NCBI GenBank assembly: GCA_035235625.1
Contig: CP141140.1
Span: forward strand, 5,910,685-5,974,684
Length of the DNA: 64,000 nt
Reading direction: 5' to 3'
From: Saururus chinensis
Taxonomy: Eukaryota; Streptophyta; Magnoliopsida; Piperales; Saururaceae
Position numbers and translations under genes: made by a program. Positions within the stretch are counted from its first letter, which is position 1. Every line of letters starts with the position of its first letter. Positions 44,121 through 56,768 of this stretch are shown piece after piece. Under the pieces are notes generated by a model that saw nothing but the letters and a program-made list of their open reading frames with translations, searched no databases and was not told the origin of the DNA.

Positions 44121-47100
44121 TGTAACGCCCGGGGTTTTTCATACATTTTCCTCAAAATTCACGGAAAATTTTTGTTTTTGAATCGGAGTAAAAATGCCGA
44201 AATCAAAACCCGTATAAACAGTTTATAATTTAAAACATCATACGGTCAAACATCGTACTGCCAAATCAAAAATCCTCAGGCGCTACTCGAAAACACACGT
44301 ACGACTAAATTGCTATGATCATAGACTTTAAATACAAAACTCTCCCAGGCATCCCTGAGTGCAAGTCCCATAACAGTCCACATTCTAATCCAAACTAAAG
44401 TCCAGAATACACAACAACTTAACGTCTCGTCTCACCCAATACATTGGATCGTGACACAAATAAACTCGCAGTGAGTCAAGCATATACCTGAGTCAACAGG
44501 AATCAATCCTCCGCTGAAATGAGCATCCATCTCAAGGAGCTCTCCATCACAAACCTGCAAAAGCCTCCCGAACCACGGGGCTAAAAATGGCAGGGTGAGT
44601 ATTTTCATACTCAGTAGGAAAATACCCAGTAGGGGAAATCCCAAACGGTGAACTCAATAAGTTCATAAATACATGCGTTCATGCAACTCAAACATGAAGC
44701 AGAAGCATATCAATATCATGCTCATACGCATGCAAGCATACCAAATGCACTATCGTGCCAAAATCATACCAAATGCACCATCGTGCCAAAATCATACCAA
44801 AGGCACCATCGTGCCAAAGACATACCATCAAATTAAACTTACACAAACACCCTTATCCAGGGTCTTACAAACTTACTCGTACCATCGCACGCATACTCAT
44901 ACGACATACACATACTTATACGACCTTACTCGTACAATCATATGCTCACTCATACAGCTTACACATACCTGTACGACCTTACTCGTACAGCTTACACTTA
45001 CTTGTGCGACTTTACTCGCACATCTTACACTTACTATCTTGCTCGGATTCATATGCTTACAGTCTTACTCTTACAATCGTACTCATACTCTTACAGTCGT
45101 GCTCAAACTCATACGCTTACAGTCGTACTCACACTCATAATCGTACACATATCAACGACCACTGAAACTCATTACAACTAATAAGCTTCAACGTCGAAAT
45201 GGAAAAGAATGTCACTAGGGCAACACCTTAACCTCCGGGGAGTGACTAGACACCATGGACTTTTCCGAAGGTAAGGCACACCAGTGCTCATGTGCACAGG
45301 ATCAAACAGGTAAGAGTAGGTCCATGATACTACTTACCTGAGCGCGCAAACATACACCCACACATAAGGGGTCATACAATTGCCCACACATAAGGGGTCT
45401 TATAGTACCATACAATTGCCCACCATAATGGGTCTTACAGTGTCAGTGCCACTCTTGGGCAGAAAACATACAGTGTCACTTGGGCAGAAACATACAGTGC
45501 CACTCTTAGGCGGAATCATACAACGCTCTCAACATAGCATCAAACGTCTAGGCTTACACAGCACACAGACCAAATTGGAAACATACGTCGCTCTCAACAG
45601 AGCAAAAGACGTCCGGTGCTCTACACAGCACACAGACAACATCCCGCAGGATAACCACCATGGCAAGACATGATAAATGCTTAGCTGACTCATTATCGGC
45701 TAGCTCAAACACGGAACTTAATCCGTCGAACCCTCAGGTCTCAAACTCACAACGCTATCATTAGCTGTGCTTATAATTCAAGTTTGAATTAAGTACATTA
45801 TGCGGTATAATTATGCCACACAAACTCACAGTCCTCGACTGATCAAACCGATGCTGAGCCTAATCGAAACCATAGTTCGTTAGGGCAGCAGACTTCCTTA
45901 CCTCATCCATATCAGGATCACAACACATCGTACATCAACCCTTACAGTCTTACATATTTCGCCATCCCTCTTATGGCCAAATCATCTTACACTGACATCA
46001 TCAAATGAAGCTCCTCAAAGTCAACCCAGTTGTCACCCTCTTACTTATACCTCACTTATTGAGCTTACTTTTCACTTCATAATTTGTACGTTATGCTTGT
46101 ACAATTATGCACACTCTTACTGTCTGACAAACCTCACACGTCATACCCATAACCTCTGTCATCCATCATACGCTTACACATCCATAACCAAATCCAGACA
46201 AAACCTCTGTCACCTCTTACTGTCCATCGCCCATACCTCTGCCCACATACACTTACACAGATCCATAGCATAGGCCAATAGCCATCATACATACGTATGT
46301 CTATCACACATACGTATAACAAACACATACTTTCATACAGCTTACTATCATACTCGCTAGCCATCACTAGCACATACATACGCATCCATACATGCAACAT
46401 ACCCACAAACTCGCTAGCCATCACTAGCACACATACATACACATACATTTAACATACACGCTAGCCATCACTAGCACATACATACGCATCCATACATGCT
46501 TCAAACATACACGCTAGCCATCACTAGCACATACACATTCCATACATACTTCAAACATGTTTACAGCCCATATGCACGTCATAGCATTTAAGCATGGCAT
46601 AATTTATCCTTTTACATCATGCAAACGGATTTGATTCATCATCCATATCATTCAATCATATAGTCCTAGCATGCTGCTACTCATTCAAAGCATGTTATCA
46701 TGAAATTACGAGTTCAAAGCTCCCCTACTTCGTAATCATGACGTTCGATGGCGAGCACACGACGGTGGCGGCGTCGACGATGAAGCTGGCGGTCAAAACT
46801 GTTGCCTAACTGAGAGAGCTGCCGTCCCGAGGATTTTAAGAAGTGCCGGAAACAATCACGACCAAACAAGGTGTTAGAAATCAATGCGGTAAAACCCGCG
46901 ATCCACGGCGGCACACTAGGGCGGCCGGGAGAAAAATCAAGCCAACAAGAATGGCGGTGCGACTAGATGTCGAGGGTGTACTCACTGAAGATCGGCCGAT
47001 GGCTAAGACGTACTCGGCCGGCCACAAAACGTCGAAATCGGCCGTGGACAGCACCCAACGGCGACGATTTCGGTCAACAAATGCCCACATAAGGGCGGAG

Positions 47101-48389
47101 AGCGTGGGGCAACGCTCGAGGACAAAGGAGAGGTGGAGGAGGGCTATGTGTCAACTCCACTCGATGGCACAACCATTCGATAGTCAGGCGGCGCAAAAGC
47201 GGCGCCTAAGCCCTGAAACACACGCGTGGCCACATGCACACGCGACTACATACACCCGTGGCCCAAAGGGGCGAGGGAGAGGGCTGAACGGAGGCAGCCC
47301 AAGGCCCACCAAAGGCCAACAGGGCTAAGGCCCTAGATGTGGCCAACACCATGGTGCAGGCGGTTGTGCATCTCGCACGGTATAGGGCAATGACAAGCGG
47401 CCCATTCCGAGCGGAGTGTAAAATCGGGCCAAGTGAGGCTGACCCTCACTGTCGCCGAGTCGGGGCGGAGCCCATGATGGCCAAATGGCCCACGACTCGC
47501 CGATGCTAGCAACCCGAGACTCACCAAAAGCGTCTAATCGGGCGGAGCAAGGCAATAGAGGCGGGGCAGGGCTGGAAATGGTAAACCCCTACCGACACTG
47601 GGTCGAGGTAGGCTGGACGGAGTCCTACCGGTGGCCGGACGACAACCGGAAACCCACCGACGTCCAAAAAATCTCACGGACAGTGAGATGAAAAATGTAA
47701 ACAAAACCCGACCAAAAGTTCGGTAGCTCACAGCGGAGTGCAAAAAGCACGGCGGCGGCTCTAGCCAGCACCTATGGGTTCCTAGCGGCCAATTAAACAT
47801 AAGTCTAGTTGAGAGCGTCTGCAAACGATGTCAAAATCGTACACCCACAGTTCAAAAACGGGATTGAAGGAGAGAAAAAACCCGAAAAAGGTTCGGTACC
47901 TCGTGGAGGAGCGAAGAGGCCGTGGCGGCGGTCATAGCCGGTGTCTATGGACTCGTGGCGGTGAGGCAAAGCAGATCCTGACAAGAATCGCCGGAATCCG
48001 ACGATGGAGGAGGGAGAACAGAGCGACCGAAATCTGGCTCGGGTTCTCATAAAACGCACTGGACGTGAAAATGTTACTGACTTCGAAATTTTCTGAATGT
48101 CGGTTCTGGAATCCGACGGAAGATTTATATATAATCTTTTAAATTTTTATATCCACGTCCCTAACACGCATTCACCTCCCGGTTACGCGTTGTACCTCCA
48201 AAAATCGCGCTGTAAGTGCACAACGAGGCCCGTGGCCTGCGACTAAGCCCCACACCCGACTCTACGGGTATAAATATAGGGGGAAATACACAAATATGAA
48301 TACGCCAAAGCGTCATATTTTCCCACCGAAAATGACCAGAAAATAGCAAGAAAATCACAGAAAATCGTAGAAAATTCAGGGACATTACA
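44121..48389 (-). mobile_element. 4269-bp LTR-like element (candidate giant solo LTR), TSD AGGGG
   Basis: Read on the minus strand it begins TGTAATGTCCCTGAATTTTC and ends CGGGCGTTACA, giving TGTAA...TTACA termini. The flanks are perfect AGGGG (44116-44120 and 48390-48394). No gag or pol motif was found and neither end is repeated inside, so it behaves as one long LTR. LTRs of several kb starting TGTAA occur in Tat/Ogre-type Ty3 elements. Its centre (44680-46560) is a run of short degenerate tandem repeats. The minus orientation is inferred from the pyrimidine-rich leader-like stretch near 47900-48060. Confidence 0.75.
44740..46550. repeat. Degenerate tandem repeats inside the LTR-like element
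   Basis: Several families: CACCATCGTGCCAAAATCAT (about 44753-44820), a CTTACTCGTACAG-like motif (about 44870-45150), and GCTAGCCATCACTAGCACAT (four or more copies, 46357-46530). They give long shadow frames on several strands. Confidence 0.8.
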
Positions 48390-49090
48390 AGGGGTGCTCA
48401 TGGAAGTCCATAGTCAGTATGTCCATTTGTATCCGTGCCTATTTTTATATAGAACGGATAATTTTTTGTATTTGTATTAGACATAGACGCGGATACATAC
48501 TAAGGTTTTTGTCTTCCTTGATAAGGGGAACTATGGATATAGACATACCCTTATCCGTGTCTGCCACCCTTACCTAATACTCTCTTGAATATTAATGTAT
48601 TGCTAACTATTAGAAAAGAAAATAGAATTCAAATTTATGTAGCATGTTATGACTATTCTAGCATACTATAAAGGTGCTTAGACGATTTTAAAAAATAGAT
48701 TCAGTACTTATGTAGAATGTTAGAACTGTCCTAACATATTACATATGTACTGGACAGTTTGAAAACATGGATCCATAACCAATATAGCATTTTAGGGCAA
48801 TCTTAAAATGTTACATAGATACTAGACAACTTGAAAACATGAATCTAATGATTATGTAGCATGTTAGGACAATTTTTATGTACTACTTAAGTACTTGACA
48901 ATTTGAATTGAGATACAATTTAGGTCTTGAAGTATTTGTCTATGTTCGTCTGTATTTTTTTTTTCCGTAATGGACAAACTTAGATAAAACATAATATAGA
49001 GTAGGGTAGACATGGACAAAGGGTATGCAAATGTAGAATAGACATGAACAACCAACTGTTCATGTCTATTTTTGTCTGTGAACACCCCTA

Positions 49091-51310
49091 CATGTAAACC
49101 CTTCGACTAAAATGTTTCCTATTTTTTTCGAACCAAATTGAAATGATCCCTAGCTTAATTGAAGTCAAACCCCAAATTATCACTATGTTAGTTAGTACAA
49201 ATTAGGAACAAAGCTTGTTATATGTTTAGGAGTTATTTCTTCTTTATCAAGACAAATGTACCCCAAAGCAAAGGTAAAGATATAAAGCGGTTACGTAGCA
49301 TTAAAAAAAACTGGTTACTTGATTTACTAAGTTGGCAATTTAAGTGAATAAATTGAGCTTAACAAATATCGGATAGATGGGGCAAAAAGCAAGAAGTCAT
49401 TCCTCTTGTGATCCAACTCTAAATCCTTTTTATGGTTCAATTAGTTGGAATAAATAAATAAGATTTCTATTTCCTAATGAATTTTTGGGAAATTCAGTTT
49501 TTTTACACATGATGTCCGGGTTTAAGTCTTTTTGGAAGCATTTATACCCCATTGTATTCCTTCTGTCATGCATGATAAAAGCTTGCACATGAGAGAAGTG
49601 TTGAAATAAATAAATAATTTTTTTATTTCTTAACTACTTGAGCTTTTAAGAAACTTGGTTATGTTACACAATTCACATCGTAAAAGATTTTACTACCTTC
49701 TTCGATATTGAGATGTTCAATAACTTTTGTTAATTTTTTTACCCAACAAGCTTCTGTACTTGCACATGTTTTTTCATAAACAAAGCAAGGAACTATCTCA
49801 AAATTGAATCATGATAAAGAGCGTCCCTTGCTTTCTTGATTCTTATTTTTTATCAGTAAACTTTCTTGGTTCTTTTTGAGGTCGAAAAATGGTAACATGC
49901 TCTCCAGCACAATGCACGTCATTGGATGGTGATCCAACAACATGCTTATTTTAAAGGGTGGTGGGCAGAAGTCCGCTTGCCTATTTATTTATTGCGTTGT
50001 ATGATTAAAATTGTGCGTTGAAAAATATCGCCTAGTGCCCAAAGTCATATAAACCACTACTTTCATCTCACATTAATAATCTAATATGGTTTTGAAAATA
50101 TATTAATTTTAATTTATTTTAAAAAAATATATACGACTACTAAAATAAGAGAATATTTATTTCCCATGTTTAATTTTTTTAAAAAAACATAGAATCAAGG
50201 GAGGAGTTTTTCTTGCTCCTTTCGACAATAAGCTGGGCTTAAGTTCTATATGGGAACTGTTCATCCACGATATCAATGACACATATATTAGTATATGTTA
50301 ATATTAATATCAAAATAACATGCCTTAGTATATGCATCATTAATAAATATCAAATATCAATAATTTTTATACGAAACTTATTCTCTTTGTTAGAAGGGAG
50401 AGCACAAAAATTCTTACAAGATAGGATGAAAATGTGGGTCGGTGTGGTAAAAAGTGTCACTTTTTCGTAAGAAGAATAAAAAATCGGATTGGGAAGTGTT
50501 TTTCATGCTCTCTGGTTATTGTGAGCTAAGCGTAAAGAACATATAAGGAACATTTATTTTTAAGATAAATAGTGCATACACTAGTGTACACGCTAATGCA
50601 TGTTAGCCTATGCTCGGTACATAAAAAATGCTTCCTTAAGAGTGGGTGTGCACTCCCAACTATTATGGGCCTGTCCATCAATACATGACGCATGAGAAAA
50701 CGCGTCTGAATCTACCGAATCCGGAAAATAAGAACCGCCGTGCACCATCGGGGTATCTTAGTACGCTTAGAGACAAAAGGTGAGACCCACTTGGAAGAGA
50801 TGAATCCCACTTTGGTCTCCTGGTCACCGTGTTTTGTTGTTGGTACGACTAATACGACCACGATGTTGAATATTAGCAAAGAGAGTAGTGGCAGTGTCCA
50901 AATCATGGACGCGTAAGAAGTAAAATAACAACCATGTCCCTACTTTCCCATATGAAGGCAACAGAAAATATAACACGCTACCTAACATCATTGATTTCTG
51001 CCTCTAAGTTTCTGCAGCGTGCTGTTCATGTTCATGAGTCCTTCATCCTCACGGTGTTGGCAAAGTGAATCAATTGAGCCAGATAATTATTGGTCTGTGT
51101 CCAATTCCTTTTTTTTCACATCATACACGTATTTAATGGGCCTTGCTATTTATTAATTGATTATCTGGCCAGAATAAGCGTATTGGAGGCCTGGGCAGCC
51201 TGCTGAGTTAAGTACTAGTCTAAGAGCGAAGTTAGACAAAATCTGCTCCTTGATTATTCTGTCAATAGGTATGCCGTACGACGAATTTGTACCCAGACGA
51301 AGTTTGTAAT
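49091..51310. other. Intergenic, nothing recognised as a gene
   Basis: AT-rich with short frames only. Two segments, at about 50210-50330 and 50510-50640, resemble each other and one at 40330-40480 (see findings). Confidence 0.45.
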
Positions 51311-51915
51311 TAGGGGTATTAAAATAAGTTCAAAAGTTTAACTTAGGCTTGCATTTGACCTCAAACTCAAAATTGATTAAGTTCAAACATTCTTAATGTT
51401 CGGCTCGAATTGGCTTGACTCGAAATTCAATAAAAACTTAAACTTATATTAAGTTGTATTATTTTTTTAAATATATACATATATATATATATTACACATT
51501 ATATATAGATTTCATATTTATCAAATTTTAACTTTTTTGTATAATATATTATTTTAACTTTTTTCGTGTGCAACTATATAAGGTTTTTTATTAGAATAAT
51601 TATGTAATATATCTCATAAGATCTAGAACTATTTTTTTTATAAAACTTTACTCCCTTCATTATGTATTAATAGTTTAAATTAGAAAATTAAAATCAACAA
51701 AGATTAATTCATTTAATTTTCTAATCTAACATATTGAAACACTTACTAACCATATTTATTTTAGTGATTTTACTTTAAATACTTTTGGGTCACCAATTAC
51801 AAAGCTAAGCAATGATCATAATGCATAGCAACTTAATTCAAGTTCGAAATTGAAGTTTTAAACTCAAGCTTGAATACTCTAAAATTCGAGGATACTCGGC
51901 TCATTAACACCCCTA
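51311..51915. mobile_element. hAT-like MITE, about 605 bp
   Basis: Left end TAGGGGTATTAA; right end, read inversely, TAGGGGTGTTAATGAGCC. No convincing 8-bp duplication (TTTGTAAT and CTAATAAC). No coding capacity. Internal AT-rich core. Confidence 0.6.
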
Positions 51916-53160
51916 CTAATAACAAACCGTGTTATTGTAACAATAATGGATAAAAATTATTGCTGAGGCTGCCTTCCCTTAATTATCATGTCAATAAGAA
52001 TCTTATAATCACTTAGTAAAATTATAAGAGAGTGATTAAGAAACTTCCCTAAAAATCCCGGATGAAAGCAAGAGCCTCAGTAGCAAGAGCGTAGCAAGAG
52101 CGTCTGCAAGAGGTCGTGACAGCAATAAACTGGGAGTTAGAATCTGTATAATAGCTAGAGCTACTGCAAGAGAAGGAGAGTCTCAAAAGGCCCATAAAAA
52201 TTAAAATAAGGATTTTGATACGATCCTAGTTATAGCTTAATTAAGCTTTCTTAGATTAATCTTTTATCCTAAATTCAATAGGATTAATGTAATCCTTTAT
52301 TTTCCTAATTTCAGTAAGAATTTTATTTTAAATTTTTATAAATTTTAGTGAACAATCAATTCTAAAGCAGTTAATAAAAATTTAGAGTTGATTTATTTAA
52401 TTTTTACCATAATCCCTCATTTGTTTCCCTTTTCTCCTTAATTTTAACTATGTAGAGAAAAACAAAATAAAACATAGAAGGTCCCAGACACATCTCCAAC
52501 CCCAACTCGATGCTGCTTTGCGCTCTTCGAGACAAATAAAATACACAAACTTATGATAGATTTTGCGGTTCCAGCAAAGATATGGCAGCCACATAAAATC
52601 TTATGGCAGAGCTAAGCTAAATAACAAGAATTTGCAATAGTTTCTTAGTGTCGGTCACCTAACAGTTTAATTCTATGCTGCTAATTTCATGTCTCACGTT
52701 TAGCGTCACTTACTTATTTGGAAGGAATATTTGAGTCCGTGAATTTCTTTTAATTTATTTACTTTTTATTATGAAAAGTTATATTCACACTCTTAATTTT
52801 TACACATCATAGGCTACCTTAAATTGGATAAAAAAAGTGGATACAACATAACATTTACTTTTCCCTTTTCAATCACAAGTGTTGTAAGTCTATAAAGAAA
52901 GTAGTATAAGAATATCACTATCTTTTTCACATCGACATTCTTATTTAAAATTATTAATCTCCATTTAATGTGTTAGTTTTATTGTCACTGTTTTAAAATT
53001 AAATGATTATGTAATTATAAAAAACTTGATAATATAATAGCGCAAACGCAGACTACTAGAATAGCATTAATCCAGTGCAAATCAATTACCCAAATATTTA
53101 TCCATCAGAATGAGAAATTTTTAGGTATGCGTAGCATACCTTATTCTACCACTTAAAATA
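51916..53160. other. Intergenic, nothing firm
   Basis: AT-rich. GAATATCACTATC near 52910 matches the ends of the 156-bp MITE family, so a worn copy may lie at about 52770-52920. Confidence 0.4.
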
Positions 53161-53316
53161 GGAAAATAATAATTTTATATAAAAAATATATACAAGTTTT
53201 AATTAGTTTAGATAAGTGAACCCGTATAAACTTGGTATAAGGCCAATTTATGAAATTTAATTAAAACTTTTATATAAATTTTTATTGGTATTTTTGTTAT
53301 GAAAATATCACTATAC
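53161..53316. mobile_element. 156-bp foldback MITE, 9-bp TSD CTTAAAATA
   Basis: Left end GGAAAATAATAATTTTAT; right end, read inversely, GTATAGTGATATTTTCAT. Flanks are perfect CTTAAAATA (53152-53160 and 53317-53325). Same length and end type as the copy at 13001-13156. Confidence 0.82.
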
Positions 53317-53325
53317 CTTAAAATA

Positions 53326-54301
53326 TGACCTATTGAGTTTCATGGGTATCTATCAGCATTCCAAAATCTTTTGATGAACGGGCCCCACATAGATGATCCA
53401 TGACTTTTAGGAGTCGATCGACCTTGGACCGGAGGGGAACTTTTGTGGCCCAGTACGGGGTGTGACTCTTTGGCGTTCACACCACCTATTGTATTTGTAG
53501 GTAGGGCGGCGTGAGGAGATGAATGGTGGGACCCTAGTTATTTTAAGATATAAAAAAAAAAGCGTTGGGCATAAATTTTAGGTGTGCATTGCACACCGTC
53601 ATGGCGCTAATTCCACCACCTACCAAACAACGCATCAAGTATGCCCCCCTTACCCCAAGATTAAGAATTTTTTTATATAGTTTTAAGATTTTTTCTTTTT
53701 TTTAAAATTCACACTGGTAAATTGTATATAATTTTTTTTTTAAATTCTCACTTTTTTATTGTAAATAAAATTTCTTCTCTATCTCCCAGTCCTCATCTTT
53801 CACCCCCTTCCATATAGAAAATATTTATTTTTCCCATAATAAATATTTTATATAAAATATAAATTTTATATAAATTGATATCGCAATTTCAAAAGTATAA
53901 AAAGATAAAAAAAAATATAATTTTTTAACTATTTCTAATTTATAGGAAGAATTTTAAAAAAGTTTTTAATTAGTAAGAGAATAATGGATAATTAAATTGA
54001 GAGAAATGGCCCTGAAATAAGATTGAAAGGGAGTAGGGAGTATTAAAATGGGGTAATGTGAAAAGTTGTAATATATGAGGGTGGGGTAAGGCAGTAAAAG
54101 AAGTGGGTACATGTAGGAGTTTTCTAAAGTTAGTAACGAGTAATAGCAAGTAGTGACTTGTGAGTCTACGAAAAGAACGAGAGTCCATCTTAGTCTACCT
54201 ACACATTTAAAGCGAGAGAGGACTCTGCTAACTAACTCTTTTATCACCGCCACCGACTCTTCTATCTTCTTTCTTTCCCCGTACTACGAACATCTTCCGC
54301 C
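53326..54301. other. 5' flank of the TBL gene
   Basis: Promoter and leader region of the next gene; very AT-rich from 53660 to 53970. No motif assigned. Confidence 0.5.
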
Positions 54302-56768
54302 ATGGTCTTTGCTACCAGTAAGCACGGCGGCGCCGGTGGAAGTTTCTCCGCCGACATACAGACCCTCTCCGGCATTCTCTACGCGCGGAGGGTGAAGATC
54401 TTCGTCTACGGCTTCCTCTTCGCCTTCGTCGCCTGCACCGCGTATCTCGCCTTTAACCCCTCCCCTGCTTCCTCCCCCTGGTTTGGCCGCTTTTTTTCTT
54501 CTTACTCCTTCTCCGACGCCTCTTCCCGTCCCCAATTCTCTTCCGTCTTCTCCTACATCGTCCCCGATCCTCCGCCGCCCCCCGCCGCCCAATACCGGCT
54601 GTCTGACGAGGGCGGAACTCCCGCCCCGCCTGCGGAGAGATACAGGAACGCGCCTGAGGGAGTCGTGGTCAGTGGAGCTAAGGTTTTCAACCTCTCCGCC
54701 TCGCTGTCGAGGAGGAACGAAACGAAGCCTGTTGCCAGTCCGAAGAGCACGGATGTGCCGGGCGTTTCGAGAAACGGGAGTGCGCATTCTACTGAGAGTC
54801 AGAGCCGCAACAGAACGGTTCCCGATATCCCGAAGAACGAAACGGGGCCGATTCCTGTGAGTCGGCAGAATGCAACGGAGGGAGTAGTTAGTCAAATTGC
54901 TCTGAAGCAAAGTCACCACAACGACGACGCTGCCAATGCCACTGATTCGAATTGGGTTTTGGGGAAACAAGAGCCGGGACTTTCGCTTGAAGCGATGAAA
55001 AAATGCGACCTTTACGATGGGAAGTGGGTGAAGGACGAGTCCTATCCGCTGTACAAAGAAGGTTCCTGCCCTCTCATCGACGAGCAGTTTGATTGCTTTC
55101 ACAATGGAAGGCCCGACAAGGATTACTTGAAGTTCCGATGGCAGCCGAATGCTTGCCATATCCCTCGGTGAAGTTCAATCATTATAATTATTGTTTAATC
55201 AAATGTCGTCCACTTCTATTTTGCAATTAAGTTCGTATCAACTGGTTGCACTGTTCTTAATTATTAATGATTTGTAGATTGAATGCGACGGACATGTTGG
55301 AGAGGCTGAGAGGGAGGCGTCTAGTTTTCGTGGGGGACTCGCTCAACAGGAACATGTGGGAGTCGCTGGTTTGTGTTTTGAGGAATTCGGTGAAGGACAA
55401 AAGCAGGGTTTTTGAGGCTTCGGGAAGACAACAATTTCGCTCGCAGGGGGCTTATTCCTTCGTATTTAAAGTAAGTGAGGCGGATGCGTCTCTTTGTAAC
55501 CATCCCTGTTATGGTAGATGGAATCTCCTATGCTTGTCTCAAACTCTTTTGATTGCGGCACTTACACTAATTCATGCAGTACCTAATTGTTGCCTCTGTT
55601 TTTTATGTAGGATTACAATTGCTCTGTGGAATTCTTTTGGTCGCCATTTTTGGTTCAGGAGTGGGCAGTTGTTGATCGAAATGGCTCGACCAGGGACACG
55701 CTCAGGCTGGACTTGTTCGAAAGGAAGTCGGAGAAGTTCAGAAAGGCCGACGTCGTTGTCTTTAACACTGGCCATTGGTGGACTCACGAGAAAACTTCCT
55801 TGGGGTACTTTTTCTTTTTTACAAAAAAGTTTGTGAAGCCATGCCTACGTTACCTTTAATAAATTTTGGTATCGAATACTCGTCTGTATCATCACATGAA
55901 AAAAATATTTCCATGTGATTGAAGGAAGGATTACTATCAAGAAGGCAATCACGTCCACAGCCAGCTAAATGTTGTTGATGCGTTTCGAAAAGCCTTGGTG
56001 ACATGGACGAATTGGGTCGACGCTAATGTAGATCCTCAGAAGACACTGGTCTTGTTCAGGGGTTATTCCGACTCCCATTTCAGGTACTGGAAAGCTGAAA
56101 CAGATATCAATAATCAACTATCAGGTTCTCTGCAATTTTTCTTATAAATGTAGCTAGAACCGGAATGCAAACTGTAAATAAAATAACTAGTATATTTTTC
56201 TTTACGTGCTTCAAGACAACCCAATAAGAATTTTAGATGCACTTCCTTTCCCTCAAACAAACACCACTAAATCATGACTAATCTGTGGTGAGATTTTATT
56301 ATTTTAATTATTAATGTAAAGCTATTTTGATCAAAAGAGGACTCAAACATTTAGGACTCTCTTTTTAGTTTAAAATTATATGAAACTATACTCTTCTCTT
56401 CACAGTATATTTATAAGGAATTCGTATGCCCTTTTTGTAGTGGTGGGCAGTGGAACTCCGGTGGTGCATGCGACAACGAAACCGAACCCATAGATAATGA
56501 AACGTATTTGAAGGAGTACCCAGAGAAGATGAAGGTTTTAGAGACTGTGCTCAACGAAGCTAAGACGCCCATCTCCTATTTGAATATAACAAGATTGACA
56601 GATTACAGGAAGGACGGCCACCCTTCAATATATCGGAAGCGCAAATATTCTGCGGAAGAACGAAGATCGCCATTGAGATATCAGGACTGCAGCCATTGGT
56701 GTTTGCCTGGGGTACCCGACTCCTGGAACGAACTCTTGTATGCGGAGCTGTTAATCAAACTTCATTAA
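54302..56768 (+). CDS. TBL/PMR5 family polysaccharide O-acetyltransferase-like protein, 5 exons, 579 aa
   Basis: Exons: 54302-55167, 55278-55470, 55611-55804, 55925-56083 and 56441-56768. GT-AG introns, matching phases, 580 codons including TAA. The first ATG of the frame opens a short cytosolic tail, then a signal-anchor helix at about residues 33-51 (IFVYGFLFAFVACTAYLAF), giving a type II Golgi protein. A Pro/Ser/Asn-rich spacer follows to about 233. The PMR5N domain starts at C235 (CDLYDGKWVKDESYPLY). The catalytic domain has GDS at 308-310 (VFVGDSLNRNMWESL) and the DxxH motif D553-H556 (DCSHWCLPGVPDSWNE). These Ser and Asp/His residues form the acyl-transfer site in family members that acetylate xylan, mannan or pectin. 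The long spacer and NITRLTDYRKDGHPSIY point to the TBR/TBL1-4 branch; the exact substrate is not determinable. Confidence 0.94.

Larger units (their letters stand above)
44115..49090. mobile_element. hAT element of about 0.7 kb, split by a 4.27-kb LTR-like insertion
   Basis: The left end TAGGGG (44115-44120) continues after the insertion as TGCTCATGG (from 48395). The right end is GAACACCCCTA. Rejoined termini read TAGGGGTGCTCATGG and, inversely, TAGGGGTGTTCACAG. Flanks CTTATAAC and CATGTAAA agree at 5 of 8 positions only, so the target duplication is unclear. Confidence 0.7.

Noticed and set aside
44673..45181. Overlapping 79-155-codon frames rich in Thr, His, Tyr and Leu
   Set aside because: They are read through short tandem repeats, which keep several frames open at once.
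46357..46530. Regularly spaced GCTAGCCATCACTAGC repeats that could suggest a CRISPR-like array
   Set aside because: Plant nuclear context, degenerate units without unique spacers of constant length; part of an LTR-like element.
46843..47328. 161-codon basic open frame
   Set aside because: Lies inside the 4.27-kb LTR-like element with overlapping frames on both strands; no recognisable domain.
54284..55159. 291-codon frame antisense to TBL exon 1
   Set aside because: Shadow of a GC-rich exon on the opposite strand; the sense frame has clear TBL motifs.
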